The notes beneath the pieces are model-generated. The model was not told the origin of the DNA and ran no database searches. It worked only from the letters and a program-made list of their open reading frames with translations. Below are positions 44,672 through 54,588 of a stretch of 64,000 nt of DNA, piece after piece (within the stretch, counting starts at the first letter, position 1; each line of letters starts with the position of its first letter). Source of the stretch: Bacteroidaceae bacterium (GTDB lineage Bacteria; Bacteroidota; Bacteroidia; Bacteroidales; Bacteroidaceae); assembly GCA_024398715.1 (NCBI GenBank), contig JAKSIP010000005.1, forward strand, positions 1 to 64,000. The letters are read 5' to 3'. Position numbers and translations under genes: made by a program.

Positions 44672-46075
44672 ATGGCAAGTTTGAAAAGAACGCGCATAGT
44701 TGATCTGCTCAAGAGAACAGATTTTGGCGCAGATGTAATTGTTAAAGGTTGGGTCCGCACACGTCGCGGCAGCAAAACGGTAAGTTTTATTGCTTTGAAC
44801 GATGGCTCTACAATAAAGAATGTACAGATAGTTGCAGATAATGGCAATTTTGACGAGGAACTGATGAAGAACATCACCACCGGTGCATGTATTGCAGTTG
44901 AAGGAAAAATTGTAGAAAGTATAGGTGCTGATCAGGCATTGGAGATTCAAGCATTGAAAATTGAACTTCTTGGAGCATGCCCCAACGACTATCCCATGCA
45001 GAAAAAGGGCCAGAGTTTTGAGTATATGCGTTCATTCGCCCATATGCGTCTGCGTACCAATACTTTCGGAGCTGTGTTCCGCATACGTCACAACATGGCT
45101 TTTGCAATCCACAAATTCTTTCATGACAAGGGCTTTGTCTATTTCCATACTCCGCTGATTACGGCATCTGACTGCGAGGGAGCAGGTCAGATGTTCCAGG
45201 TAACAACCATGGATCTGAACAATCTTCCCAAGACTGAAGATGGTAAGATTGATTTTGATCAGGATTTCTTTGGCAAACCTGCAAGTCTGACTGTTTCGGG
45301 TCAGCTTGAGGGTGAACTCGGTGCTACTGCACTTGGAGCAATCTATACGTTCGGACCAACGTTCCGTGCAGAGAACTCAAATACTCCGCGTCACTTGGCA
45401 GAGTTCTGGATGATTGAACCGGAAATGGCTTTCTATGACATTGATGACAACATGGATCTTGCCGAGGAGTTCATAAAGTATTGCGTAAAATGGGCTCTTG
45501 ACAACTGTAAGGATGACCTTGAGTTCCTTAACAAGATGATAGACAAGGAACTTGTTGCACGTCTGGAATCTGTTGTGAATACTGATTTTGTACGTCTTGA
45601 ATATACGGAAGGTGTAAAGATTCTTGAAGAGGCTGTCAAGAATGGCCACAAATTTGAGTATCCTGTATTCTGGGGTGCCGATTTGCAGTCTGAGCACGAG
45701 CGCTTCCTTGTTGAGGAACATTTCAAGCGCCCTGTAATCCTTACCGGTTATCCAAAGGAAATCAAGGCATTCTATATGAAACAGAATCCTGACGGCAAAA
45801 CAGTCCGTGCTATGGATGTGCTCTTCCCGAAGATTGGAGAGATTATCGGAGGAAGCGAGCGTGAAGAGAATTACGACAAACTGCTTGCACGTATTCAGGA
45901 ACTCAATATCCCTATGAAGGATATGTGGTGGTATCTTGATACACGCAAGTTCGGAAGCTGCCCTCACAGCGGATTCGGTCTTGGTTTTGAGCGTCTGCTT
46001 CTGTTTGTTACAGGTATGCAGAATATCCGCGATGTGATTGCATTCCCGCGTACTCCGCGTACAGCTGAATTCTAA
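44672..46075 (+). CDS. asnS: Asparaginyl-tRNA synthetase
   Basis: A 467-residue class II synthetase charging tRNA-Asn. The OB fold is at about 15-100 ([19 protein letters not shown]), motif 2 in [20 protein letters not shown] and motif 3 in [16 protein letters not shown] presence of AsnRS means the cell does not need the tRNA-dependent transamidation route for asparagine. It begins 15 bases after the pseudouridine synthase gene. Confidence 0.97.
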   Translation: MASLKRTRIVDLLKRTDFGADVIVKGWVRTRRGSKTVSFIALNDGSTIKNVQIVADNGNFDEELMKNITTGACIAVEGKIVESIGADQALEIQALKIELLGACPNDYPMQKKGQSFEYMRSFAHMRLRTNTFGAVFRIRHNMAFAIHKFFHDKGFVYFHTPLITASDCEGAGQMFQVTTMDLNNLPKTEDGKIDFDQDFFGKPASLTVSGQLEGELGATALGAIYTFGPTFRAENSNTPRHLAEFWMIEPEMAFYDIDDNMDLAEEFIKYCVKWALDNCKDDLEFLNKMIDKELVARLESVVNTDFVRLEYTEGVKILEEAVKNGHKFEYPVFWGADLQSEHERFLVEEHFKRPVILTGYPKEIKAFYMKQNPDGKTVRAMDVLFPKIGEIIGGSEREENYDKLLARIQELNIPMKDMWWYLDTRKFGSCPHSGFGLGFERLLLFVTGMQNIRDVIAFPRTPRTAEF

Positions 46076-46086
46076 ACTGATTTTTT

Positions 46087-47406
46087 ATGAAACATCCCAA
46101 AGGCCTGTATTGTCTGTTTACCACAGAGATGTGGGAGAGATTCAGTTACTATGGCATGCGTGCCATTCTTGTACTGTATCTTACTGCGTCATTGGTAAAC
46201 GGCGGTCTGGGATATGAACCGGAAAAAGCCACAGTTCTGTATGGTATTTTTACCGGTCTGGTTTACGTTACGCCTTTGTTGGGAGGGTGGCTTGCCGATA
46301 ATTATCTGGGCAAGCGTCTGGCTGTAAATATCGGCACAATAACCTGTATGGCGGGACATCTGTGTCTGGCATCGGGAGCAAATGCGGTGTGCCTATATTC
46401 CGGCCTTACGCTTCTGATAATAGGAAACGGCTTTTTCAAGCCCAACATAAGTGTAATGGTTGGTGAACTGTACAGCGCTCAGGATGACAGAAAGGATGCC
46501 GCATATACAATCTTTTACATGGGCATCAATCTTGGTGCTTTTTTCAGCCCGCTTGTCTGCGGCACACTGTCGGATACCTGCGGCTACCGCTATGGTTTTC
46601 TTGCTGCTGCAATAGGTATGCTGTGCGGCCTGATAATATTCAATACAGTTGGCCGCAAGGCTCTTGGACATATCGGGGACAAACCTGTCAGGGTAGCAAA
46701 GAATGCAGGTAATGCAGTCTTGGGCAATGGTGCGGCGTCTCTTACAAAAGAGGAAAAGGACCGTACTTGGGTTATTGTAGTTCTTGTTGTGTTCAGCGTA
46801 TTCTTCTTTGCGGGGTTTGAGCAGGCAGGCAGTTCCATGACACTGTATGCCGACAAGTTCATCAACCGCCAGATAGGAAACTGGACATTGCCCACATCGT
46901 GGCTGCAATCCGTCAATCCGGTGTTCATACTGATTCTTGCACCGTTGTTTTCCATGCTGTGGCAGAAACTGGCCCGCATCGGAAAGGAACCGTCCATTCC
47001 AATCAAGATGGGACTTGGTATGATAATACTCGGACTTGGATTCCTTGTTCTTGACTGGGCATGCATTGAACGCGGAGGAAACAATCCTGACGAGACTGTC
47101 AAGGCAAGTCTTATGTTTATGATTGGTGCTTATTTTCTGCACACGGTAGGAGAGTTGTGCCTTTCACCTATAGGCTTGTCTATGGTAAGCAAATTGTCTC
47201 CTGTCAAGTTGGCATCGCTTATGATGGGCGTATGGCTGTTGAGTTCTTTTGTTGCTAATATATTCGGCGGTTTTCTGGCCCGTTTTACAGAGACATTGGG
47301 TGCACTGGAGATATTCCTGGTGATTGCCGCATTCAGCATTGTGCTGGGTATTGTGCTTTTGTGTCTGAATAAATGGCTGGTCAGAAAGAGCCATGGTGTG
47401 TTGTGA
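46087..47406 (+). CDS. POT-family proton-dependent oligopeptide transporter
   Basis: A 439-residue inner-membrane protein with about twelve to fourteen helices. The family motif EMWERFSYYGMRAILVLYL at 15-33 (ExxERFxYYG) and the GNGFFKPNISVMVGELY segment are diagnostic. It imports di- and tripeptides with protons. The stop codon overlaps the nadD start (TGATG). Confidence 0.92.
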   Translation: MKHPKGLYCLFTTEMWERFSYYGMRAILVLYLTASLVNGGLGYEPEKATVLYGIFTGLVYVTPLLGGWLADNYLGKRLAVNIGTITCMAGHLCLASGANAVCLYSGLTLLIIGNGFFKPNISVMVGELYSAQDDRKDAAYTIFYMGINLGAFFSPLVCGTLSDTCGYRYGFLAAAIGMLCGLIIFNTVGRKALGHIGDKPVRVAKNAGNAVLGNGAASLTKEEKDRTWVIVVLVVFSVFFFAGFEQAGSSMTLYADKFINRQIGNWTLPTSWLQSVNPVFILILAPLFSMLWQKLARIGKEPSIPIKMGLGMIILGLGFLVLDWACIERGGNNPDETVKASLMFMIGAYFLHTVGELCLSPIGLSMVSKLSPVKLASLMMGVWLLSSFVANIFGGFLARFTETLGALEIFLVIAAFSIVLGIVLLCLNKWLVRKSHGVL

Positions 47407-47987
47407 TGGACAGAACGCGCATAGGAATTTACGGAGGTACTTTCAGTCCTTTGCATAACGGCCATCTGCGTGTGGCCATGAAAGCTGTGGAACTGGGCGT
47501 GGTTGATCAGGTGTGGCTTATGGTAACTCCGCTGAACCCGTGGCGGGTAGAGGAGCATCTGCTTGACAATGAAGCCCGCTTTGGGATGGTACGGCGCGCT
47601 GTTGGAAAGTATCCGTATCTGAAGGCTTGCGATTTTGAGTTTTCCCTGCCTGTCCCGCAGTATTCAAGCCGGACATTGCGTGCATTGAAAGAACAGTATG
47701 CCGATTATGACTTTTCCCTGATTGTAGGGTCTGACAATTGGGTCCGTTTCAAGGAATGGCATGACTGCGATTATATAATAGAGAATTTCCCGGTGATAAC
47801 TTTCCCGCGGGACGGATATCCGATAGTTGATATTGGTTATCCGGTTAAGGTTATGGATGTGGAATGTTTTGATATCAGTTCAACACGTTTGCGCAGTATG
47901 GTGCGTAACGGTGAAGATATTACAGGATATGTTCCTGAGAGTGTTGCTCAGGATATTAGGAATAACGGATATTATTTACAGATATGA
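47406..47987 (+). CDS. nadD: Nicotinate-nucleotide adenylyltransferase
   Basis: A 193-residue enzyme joining ATP and nicotinate mononucleotide in NAD synthesis. GIYGGTFSPLHNGHLRVA has the HxGH-type motif, and DISSTRLRSMV is the ISSTxxR motif. I chose the ATG at 47406, which shares a base with the POT stop; the frame is open upstream to 47373, but that part lies inside the POT gene. Its own stop overlaps the purN start by four bases. Confidence 0.94.
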   Translation: MDRTRIGIYGGTFSPLHNGHLRVAMKAVELGVVDQVWLMVTPLNPWRVEEHLLDNEARFGMVRRAVGKYPYLKACDFEFSLPVPQYSSRTLRALKEQYADYDFSLIVGSDNWVRFKEWHDCDYIIENFPVITFPRDGYPIVDIGYPVKVMDVECFDISSTRLRSMVRNGEDITGYVPESVAQDIRNNGYYLQI

Positions 47988-48661
47988 TAAAACTTGCAAT
48001 TCTGGCATCGGGTAACGGAACTAATGCCCAGGCTATTCTTGAAGCTGTCCAAAGCGGTGAACTGCAGGCTGATGTGAAGGTTGTTCTGACCAATAAACCG
48101 CAGGCTGGCGTCATTGCGCGTGCACAGAAGTTCAATGTCCCCGTAGAAATCATTCCTTCAAAGGGAATAAAGGACCGCGATGCATACGATGCCGCCGTTG
48201 TAGAGTGCCTTGAAAAGTATGGCGTGGATACCATTGCCCTGGCCGGTTGGATGCGTATTCTGAGCAATACGTTTCTTGATGCTTTCCCCGATAGAATAAT
48301 CAATCTGCATCCGGCAATATTGCCAAGTTTCACTGGCGGAACCGGAATTCAGGATGCATTTGACTACGGAGTCAAGATTACCGGTTGCACCGTGCATCTG
48401 GTAACTCCGGTGCTTGATGCCGGTCCTATCATAATTCAGGCAGGCGTACCTGTAGGAAACGATGTGGATGTTCTTGAAGCACAGATACACCGTATGGAAC
48501 ATATGATTTTTGTACAGGCTCTGAAATGGTTTGCGCAGGACCGGCTGAGCGTTTCAGGACGCACTGTCAATCTTAAACCTGCCGGACCCGGCGTGACATA
48601 TTGCAGTGTTATTGAAGGCTGTCTTGTTAATCCCCCTATAGAAAACCAAATATCATTATAG
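47984..48661 (+). CDS. purN: Phosphoribosylglycinamide formyltransferase
   Basis: A 225-residue enzyme that formylates GAR with 10-formyl-tetrahydrofolate in purine synthesis. LAILASGNGTNAQAILEA is the N-terminal phosphate loop; Asn and His in INLHPAILPSFTGGTG and Asp in VTPVLDAGPIIIQ make the active site. It overlaps nadD by ATGA. The C-terminus is about 25 residues longer than in E. coli. Confidence 0.94.
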   Translation: MIKLAILASGNGTNAQAILEAVQSGELQADVKVVLTNKPQAGVIARAQKFNVPVEIIPSKGIKDRDAYDAAVVECLEKYGVDTIALAGWMRILSNTFLDAFPDRIINLHPAILPSFTGGTGIQDAFDYGVKITGCTVHLVTPVLDAGPIIIQAGVPVGNDVDVLEAQIHRMEHMIFVQALKWFAQDRLSVSGRTVNLKPAGPGVTYCSVIEGCLVNPPIENQISL

Positions 48662-48664
48662 AAA

Positions 48665-49090
48665 ATGAAACATACATTATTTTTTGTATTTGCATTGTTC
48701 CTTGTTGGTCTGTCAGCAACCGGTTGCAAAAAAGAAAAGTTGGCATCGTTACCCTCTTATCAGATAAAAATGGATAAGGACCAGGTGTATGTTGGTGATA
48801 CCGTATTGTTTTATGCGGATGTTATTGACAGAGGTGCCTATTACGCAATAGGCAAATATGACTGGAAAATGTCGGGTGTAGAAACATCCAGTGCAACAAT
48901 TTCCATTACAGATCCCTATCACTGTGCTCCTATGGAGATAGGTTATAAGGTGGTCATAAAAAAATCAGGGAACCATTCAGTCAGTATGAGTGCTACATTC
49001 CAGTTCCTGGCACCATCGCCCACTGGCCAGTTGTATGGTTCGGTGACGGCAAAGGGATTCTCTTTCGTTGCACTTGAACGTGAAAATTAA
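48665..49090 (+). CDS. Small lipoprotein of unknown function
   Basis: A 141-residue protein with a signal sequence and lipobox LSATGC. The mature part, with QVYVGDTVLFYADV and a closing beta-rich region, resembles a single immunoglobulin/PKD-like sandwich. The start is three bases after purN, so it is probably cotranscribed, but no functional link is evident. I do not recognise the family. Confidence 0.6.
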   Translation: MKHTLFFVFALFLVGLSATGCKKEKLASLPSYQIKMDKDQVYVGDTVLFYADVIDRGAYYAIGKYDWKMSGVETSSATISITDPYHCAPMEIGYKVVIKKSGNHSVSMSATFQFLAPSPTGQLYGSVTAKGFSFVALEREN

Positions 49091-49110
49091 GGCCAAATCC
49101 ATGCGTTTCC

Positions 49111-49965
49111 ATGCGTAGGATAAAGGAACATATTTCAGAATCCTTATCGGAAAAGTATAGCGCCTTGGAAGTGAAAGAAATTTCCAAGGCGTTGTGCATT
49201 GAATTGCTGGGGACTGGTATCAACGACTATTATCTTGACAGAGAAACCAGTCTGGATAGTGCACAGCAGCAACTGCTGGATTTTGCTCTTTCAAGACTGG
49301 GCAGCGGGGAACCGTTGCAATATGTTCTGGGATACACTTTCTTTTGCGGGCTTAAACTGAAAACCGATGCCCGCGCCCTGATACCGCGTCCCGAAACAAC
49401 GGAACTTGTTGAGTGGATACTGCAGGACCACGCTACAGAATCTGGCTGTGACTTTTCAGTGCTGGATATTGGCGTTGGAAGCGGTGCAATCTCATTAGCT
49501 TTGAAGCAAAACCGTCCTTTGTGGAAGGTTTGCGGGGTTGATGTGGAACCTGCTGCATTGGGTCTGGCATCGGAGAATGTGATTGGAACCGGTCTTGACG
49601 TGGAACTGATGCTGTCTGATATTCTTGAATGGCGTGACAGTGCCCTGTCAGCAAGAAAATTCAACCTGATTGTCAGTAATCCTCCGTATATTGCTGAAAG
49701 TGAGGCCCTGCAGATGGAGCCTACCGTTCTGGACTATGAACCCGGTTCCGCACTTTTTGTTCCTGACAGCGACCCTCTTCTTTTCTATAGGAAAATTCTG
49801 GAGTATGCTTTGCACTCTCTTGTTCCCGGTGGAAAGGTGTATTTTGAAATTAATCCGCTATTTGTGGAGGAACTTGAGACGCTGGTGCTTGAACTGGGGT
49901 TCAGAAATGTGGATGTGCGCAACGATATCTCGGGCAAACAACGTATGGTAAGGGCAATGCTATGA
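49111..49965 (+). CDS. prmC: Peptide chain release factor N5-glutamine methyltransferase
   Basis: A 284-residue methyltransferase that modifies the GGQ glutamine of release factors. The N-terminal helical domain ends at GEPLQYVLGYTFFCGL, RPETTELVEWIL opens the catalytic part, the SAM loop is VLDIGVGSGAISLAL and the active site is NLIVSNPPYIAESE. It overlaps recX by four bases. Confidence 0.94.
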   Translation: MRRIKEHISESLSEKYSALEVKEISKALCIELLGTGINDYYLDRETSLDSAQQQLLDFALSRLGSGEPLQYVLGYTFFCGLKLKTDARALIPRPETTELVEWILQDHATESGCDFSVLDIGVGSGAISLALKQNRPLWKVCGVDVEPAALGLASENVIGTGLDVELMLSDILEWRDSALSARKFNLIVSNPPYIAESEALQMEPTVLDYEPGSALFVPDSDPLLFYRKILEYALHSLVPGGKVYFEINPLFVEELETLVLELGFRNVDVRNDISGKQRMVRAML

Positions 49966-50444
49966 AAAGAAACACTGATTCACATAAGTCTGAACAGGAA
50001 CTCAAACTGATGGCGGAACGCTATTGCATGACTTCTGAACATTCCGTACGTCAGGTCAATGACAAACTGCATGAGTGGGGCGTGGAATCTGCAACTGCCG
50101 CTGAACGTATAATATCGGGTCTGATAAAAGACAGATATATCGATGAGCAGCGTTTTGCCAGCGCGGTTGTTCATGATAAGCTTATGTTCAACAGATGGGG
50201 CCGCGTAAAGATAAGATTGTATTTGAAAAACCAGTGTATAGATGAACTGACAATAAACACAGCCATGGAACAGATTGATGAAAAAGAGTATGTGGAGATA
50301 CTCAGAAGCGTTGTAGCAGGTAAAAGCAAGTCTATAAAGGCAACCGATAAGTGGCAGCATGATGCCAAACTTATGCGTTCGGTAGTCCAGTGTGGTTTTG
50401 AACCGGAACTGGTGCGTTCTTTTGTGTCACAGCCTGAAGAATAA
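49962..50444 (+). CDS. recX: RecX-family regulatory protein
   Basis: A 160-residue helical protein of the RecX family, which binds RecA filaments and limits their activity. The pattern ERYCMTSEHSVRQVNDKL, ISGLIKDRYIDEQRFASAVV and NRWGRVKIRLYLKNQCI is that of the three-helix RecX repeats. recA is not next to it. It starts within the prmC stop codon and is followed 5 bases later by comF. Confidence 0.85.
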   Translation: MKRNTDSHKSEQELKLMAERYCMTSEHSVRQVNDKLHEWGVESATAAERIISGLIKDRYIDEQRFASAVVHDKLMFNRWGRVKIRLYLKNQCIDELTINTAMEQIDEKEYVEILRSVVAGKSKSIKATDKWQHDAKLMRSVVQCGFEPELVRSFVSQPEE

Positions 50445-50449
50445 CCGGC

Positions 50450-51166
50450 ATGGGTGTAATCAAGTGGTTGCGCTCGGTAGCGGATATGCTGCTGCCGCGC
50501 TATTGCAAGGTCTGTGGTTGCCGCCTTGATTTTTCTGAAGAACATTTGTGTGTATTGTGTCTTGCCCGCATGCCTTTTTGCGATAATGCGGATCTTGTGA
50601 ACAATATTTCCATGCGTCCGTTTATACATGACAGACGTGTTGTCCATGCCGCAAGTCTTTTCCATTACTACAAGGACAGTTCTTACCGTAACCTGATATA
50701 TCATTTGAAATACTACTCTCATCCGTCTGTTGGTGTACTGCTTGGACGGATGGTTGCAGAACGGTTGGCCGGCAGCGGATTTTTTGACGGTATTGATATG
50801 ATTGTCACTGTTCCGGTTACAAAACGCAAACTGAAAAAACGCGGTTACAACCAGTGTGACTATATTGCGCGCGGCATAAGCTCTGTAGTTGGAACAGAAT
50901 GGCGCGGTGACGTGATACGCCGCCTGACATCGGGTGTTGCGCAGGCCAAAAAAGGACGGTACGAGCGCCTTGCCACAAACGACGGCCATAATGGTGTAGT
51001 CAATCCGTTTGTCATGTCAGAACAGTCTGCCGGACTTATTTATGGAAAACATATCCTTATTGTTGACGATGTCCTTACCACGGGAGCTACGCTCAATAAT
51101 GTACTGTCATCCATTCCTCTTTCCAATGTCCGTATTTCAATTATGACATTGGGTGTTGTTTTATGA
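50450..51166 (+). CDS. ComF-family phosphoribosyltransferase-like protein
   Basis: A 238-residue protein with an N-terminal zinc ribbon (YCKVCGC then LCVLCLARM, about 18-43) and a phosphoribosyltransferase domain ending with the PRPP motif ILIVDDVLTTGATLNNV. ComF homologues assist DNA uptake in competent bacteria, but their biochemical role is not settled. It is in an apparent run with prmC and recX. Confidence 0.88.
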   Translation: MGVIKWLRSVADMLLPRYCKVCGCRLDFSEEHLCVLCLARMPFCDNADLVNNISMRPFIHDRRVVHAASLFHYYKDSSYRNLIYHLKYYSHPSVGVLLGRMVAERLAGSGFFDGIDMIVTVPVTKRKLKKRGYNQCDYIARGISSVVGTEWRGDVIRRLTSGVAQAKKGRYERLATNDGHNGVVNPFVMSEQSAGLIYGKHILIVDDVLTTGATLNNVLSSIPLSNVRISIMTLGVVL

Positions 51167-51186
51167 AAAAAAAGGATGTATTTTTG
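51156..51186 (+). promoter_or_regulatory. Promoter of the NSS transporter gene
   Basis: TTG (51156-51158), 20 bases, TATTTTTG (51179-51186), inside and just after the end of comF. The predicted start near 51190 is only about five bases before the ATG at 51195, so the leader would be very short. Confidence 0.45.
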
Positions 51187-51194
51187 TGGATGTT

Positions 51195-52559
51195 ATGAGA
51201 GAGACATTCGGATCTAAATTAGGCGCGTTTGCCGCTTTGGCAGGCTCCACAATCGGATTGGGCAACATGTGGCGTTTCCCATATCTGATGACAGAGAATG
51301 GCGGTGGGTCATTTATTCTGATATATATATTGGTTTCTGCACTTTTTTCTTTACCGCTGTTTACGCTTGAGATGATAATAGGGCGCCGCGGACGTGCTTC
51401 TACTGCAGTTTCCATGCAGAATATTTCTGGAGAGAAAAAGTGGAGCTGGTACAGCATCATAGGCGTTTTTGTGCCGTTGTGCATGTTCTCTTTCTATGTT
51501 GTTGTAGGCGGTTGGACTATACGTTACTGCGTTGAATCGTTTTCTTTCGGATTTGACGGCATGAACAGTGTTGCGCAGTCCGGAGCGTTTTTTGCAGGTT
51601 TTGTGGGTAACAACGCATCGAATCTGGTCTATACATTGATATTCCTGTTCTTTTCTCTGGTTATCACGGCATTGGGTGTTTCAAAGGGTATTGAACGCTT
51701 TACGCGCCCTATGATGCTGCTTATGATTGTTCTTATGGTACTGGTGGTAATACGCTCGGTTACGCTTCCAGGTGCCGGTGACGGATTGAAATACCTGTTT
51801 GTGCCGGATCTTTCGAAGGTGAGCATGAAGACCGTGTTTATTGCCATGGGGCAGAGTTTCATGTCTATGAGTGTTGGTATCGGTGCAATAGTGGTATATG
51901 CATCGTATGTAAAGAAAGAAGACAGCCTGTTGCGCTATTCGGTACTGACCTGCGTGTCCGATACCGGTTTTGCATTACTTAGCGGAATAGCTATTGTTCC
52001 GGCTATTTATTATGCTGCCCACGTGGGTGGTTATGAACCTACCATGCAGAGTGGTCCGGGTCTGGTTTTTGAAATGCTTCCTGTTGTATTCAACGCAATG
52101 CCTGCAGGTAATATTATTGCTATCCTGTTCTTTTTCTCACTGTTTGTAGCTGCGCTGACATCGGCAATTTGTATGGTGGAAACGGTGAACAGTGTGTATA
52201 TGGATATGCTTGGCTTTTCCAGAAAGAAGGCGGTTGTATATACTTTTTTGAGCTGTATCGTATTTGTTGTACTGAGTTCTCTGTCTTTCGGCGCACTGAA
52301 AGACGTTACAATTTTTGGAAAAACGTTCTTTGATCTGTTTGACAATTCTACAAATTCCGTATTGCCGATATCTGCATTGCTTATCTGTATTTTTGCCGGC
52401 AAACATATAAAGAAAGCTGTCATCAGAGAAGAATTGTCTCCCGATGGTAAGGCGGACGCACACAAATTCATTGTGAATTTCATGTCTGTCATGACAAGAA
52501 GTATTATGCCGCTGCTGCTTGTTGCAATGATAGTTGCTTGGATAATGGGTATAAGCTGA
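51195..52559 (+). CDS. Sodium-dependent transporter (NSS/SNF family)
   Basis: A 454-residue inner-membrane symporter with about eleven helices. The first helix FAALAGSTIGLGNMWRFPYL is the NSS signature with the Na+-binding unwound region. Members move amino acids with sodium. I use the ATG at 51195 because the family begins there (RETFGSKLGAFAAL); the frame is open to 51153 inside comF. Confidence 0.92.
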   Translation: MRETFGSKLGAFAALAGSTIGLGNMWRFPYLMTENGGGSFILIYILVSALFSLPLFTLEMIIGRRGRASTAVSMQNISGEKKWSWYSIIGVFVPLCMFSFYVVVGGWTIRYCVESFSFGFDGMNSVAQSGAFFAGFVGNNASNLVYTLIFLFFSLVITALGVSKGIERFTRPMMLLMIVLMVLVVIRSVTLPGAGDGLKYLFVPDLSKVSMKTVFIAMGQSFMSMSVGIGAIVVYASYVKKEDSLLRYSVLTCVSDTGFALLSGIAIVPAIYYAAHVGGYEPTMQSGPGLVFEMLPVVFNAMPAGNIIAILFFFSLFVAALTSAICMVETVNSVYMDMLGFSRKKAVVYTFLSCIVFVVLSSLSFGALKDVTIFGKTFFDLFDNSTNSVLPISALLICIFAGKHIKKAVIREELSPDGKADAHKFIVNFMSVMTRSIMPLLLVAMIVAWIMGIS

Positions 52560-52580
52560 ACCGAAAAACAGTCCTGTAAG

Positions 52581-54026
52581 ATGAAGATCCTGTCAAAAGA
52601 AGAGATAGTTGCCAGACTTGATACCAAGGTGTTCCGCATGCTTTCCGCTTGTGCCGATGAACTTGGACTGGAATGTTATGTTGTGGGCGGTTGGGTCAGA
52701 GACCTGTTTCTTGAACGCCCCAGCACCGATATTGATGTTGTTGTGGTGGGTAGCGGAATTGAGATGGCAAAAGCCGTGGCCAAGGCATGGGGCAGGGGCG
52801 CATTCCTGAGTGTTTTCAAGAACTTTGGAACGGCTCAGGTCAAAAAAGGAGATCTGGAACTTGAATTTGTAGGAGCACGCCGCGAGTCTTACAGTCATGA
52901 TTCACGGAAACCCAAGGTGGAAGACGGCACTCTTGAAGATGACCAGCAACGGCGGGATTTTACTATCAACGCTCTTGCCATATCATTGAACGGTGCTGCA
53001 TTCGGCACTCTGGTAGATCCGTTTGACGGGGTGTATGATCTGGAAGACCGTATTATCCGTACCCCTTTGGACCCGGATATTACGTTTGACGATGATCCGT
53101 TGCGTATGCTGCGCTGCATACGTTTTGCCACTCAGCTCAATTTCTATATTGAAGACGAAACCTTTGAATCCATAGAACGGAACAGGGAACGTATCAGGAT
53201 AATCTCGGGAGAACGTGTTGCGCAGGAACTGAACAAGATAATAATGTCTCCAATACCGTCAAAAGGTTTCATAGATCTTGAGCGGTGCGGCTTGCTGGAA
53301 CTGATTATGCCGCAGCTGGCAGCATTGCAGGGTGTGGAAACAGTGAACGGACGCGGACATAAGGATGTGTTCTACCATACTTTGCAGGTTTTGGACAATG
53401 TTGCTTTGCACAGTGATAATCTTTGGCTGCGTTGGGCTGCTCTTCTGCACGATATAGGCAAGCCTGCAACCAAACACTGGGACAACCGTCACGGCTGGTC
53501 TTTCCATAACCACAATTATATAGGGGCAAAAATGGTCCCGCAGATTTTCCGTGAACTGAAACAGCCCTGCAACGAAAAAATGAAGTATGTACAGAAAATG
53601 GTAGATCTGCACATGCGCCCCATTGCGATTGTTGACGATATTGTTACGGATTCTGCTGTCCGCCGCCTTTTGTTCGATGCCGGAGACGATATTGAAGACC
53701 TTATGCTGCTGTGCGAGAGCGACATAACATCGCGCAACGAGGTCCGCAAACAGACTCTGTTGAGCAATTTCCAGCTTGTGCGCCAGAAACTTGTGGATCT
53801 TGAAGAGCGTGACCGCATCCGCAATTTCCAGCCTCCGGTGGACGGAAACGATATTATGGAAATTTTCGGTCTGGAACCGACTTCTGTTGTAGGAGAACTG
53901 AAGGCTATGATCAAAGACGCGATTCTTGACGGCGTTATCCCCAATGAACGTGCCGCCGCGTACGAATTCCTGCTGAAAATAGCTGCGGAGAAAGGACTTT
54001 ATCCAGTCAAGGATATCAGCTTATGA
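52581..54026 (+). CDS. cca: CCA tRNA nucleotidyltransferase with HD domain
   Basis: A 481-residue enzyme that adds CCA to tRNA 3' ends. The nucleotidyltransferase head has YVVGGWVRDLFLERPSTDID with the DxD metal pair, and RRDFTINALAIS. An HD phosphohydrolase domain follows (AALLHDIGKPATKHWD). Both tRNAs in the window lack an encoded CCA, so the enzyme is needed for their synthesis. The 3' end overlaps the convergent gmk gene by 11 bases. Confidence 0.94.
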   Translation: MKILSKEEIVARLDTKVFRMLSACADELGLECYVVGGWVRDLFLERPSTDIDVVVVGSGIEMAKAVAKAWGRGAFLSVFKNFGTAQVKKGDLELEFVGARRESYSHDSRKPKVEDGTLEDDQQRRDFTINALAISLNGAAFGTLVDPFDGVYDLEDRIIRTPLDPDITFDDDPLRMLRCIRFATQLNFYIEDETFESIERNRERIRIISGERVAQELNKIIMSPIPSKGFIDLERCGLLELIMPQLAALQGVETVNGRGHKDVFYHTLQVLDNVALHSDNLWLRWAALLHDIGKPATKHWDNRHGWSFHNHNYIGAKMVPQIFRELKQPCNEKMKYVQKMVDLHMRPIAIVDDIVTDSAVRRLLFDAGDDIEDLMLLCESDITSRNEVRKQTLLSNFQLVRQKLVDLEERDRIRNFQPPVDGNDIMEIFGLEPTSVVGELKAMIKDAILDGVIPNERAAAYEFLLKIAAEKGLYPVKDISL

Positions 54027-54570
54027 TATTGTAAACCTGCTGTACGGCAGAGTCAAGATTGTCATTTACAATTATATGGTCGAACTGCTGGGCGAATGTC
54101 ATCTCGTACTCAGCCTTGCCAAGTCTTTTGAGTATCATTTCCTCTGAGTCTGTTGCACGAGCGCGCAGACGCTGTTCCAGAATTTCCATTGACGGCGCCT
54201 GGATAAAGAACGATACTGCCTGGTCTGCATAGTGCTTCTTTATGTTTAAGCCTCCTTTGACATCGACATCGAACATGACATTCCTGCCCTGATCCAACAG
54301 ATTTTCCACCTGTTCAAGAAGTGTGCCGTAGAAATGGTCCGGATAGACTTCTTCATATTCAAGAAAGGCTCCCTGTGCAATCCTGTCCCTGAACTCCTGC
54401 GGTGTCAGAAAGAAATATTCCTTACCGTTCTGTTCTGTGCCGCGTGGAGCACGGCTGGTAGCGGAAATGGAAAAACAGAGGTTCAGCTCAGGGTGCTGCA
54501 TAAGCTTGCCTATGATTGTTGATTTGCCTGAGCCCGACGGAGCAGAAAATATGTAGCATTTACCGCGCAT
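54016..54570 (-). CDS. gmk: Guanylate kinase
   Basis: A 184-residue kinase making GDP from GMP. The P-loop FSAPSGSGKSTIIGKL is at 8-23, and GMP binding is by TSRAPRGTEQNGKEYFFL. It is downstream of yicC with 18 bases between, a pairing seen in many bacteria. The tail overlaps the end of cca on the other strand. Confidence 0.95.
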   Translation of the reverse strand: MRGKCYIFSAPSGSGKSTIIGKLMQHPELNLCFSISATSRAPRGTEQNGKEYFFLTPQEFRDRIAQGAFLEYEEVYPDHFYGTLLEQVENLLDQGRNVMFDVDVKGGLNIKKHYADQAVSFFIQAPSMEILEQRLRARATDSEEMILKRLGKAEYEMTFAQQFDHIIVNDNLDSAVQQVYNIIS

Positions 54571-54588
54571 AATGTATTTTTTCCAGTA

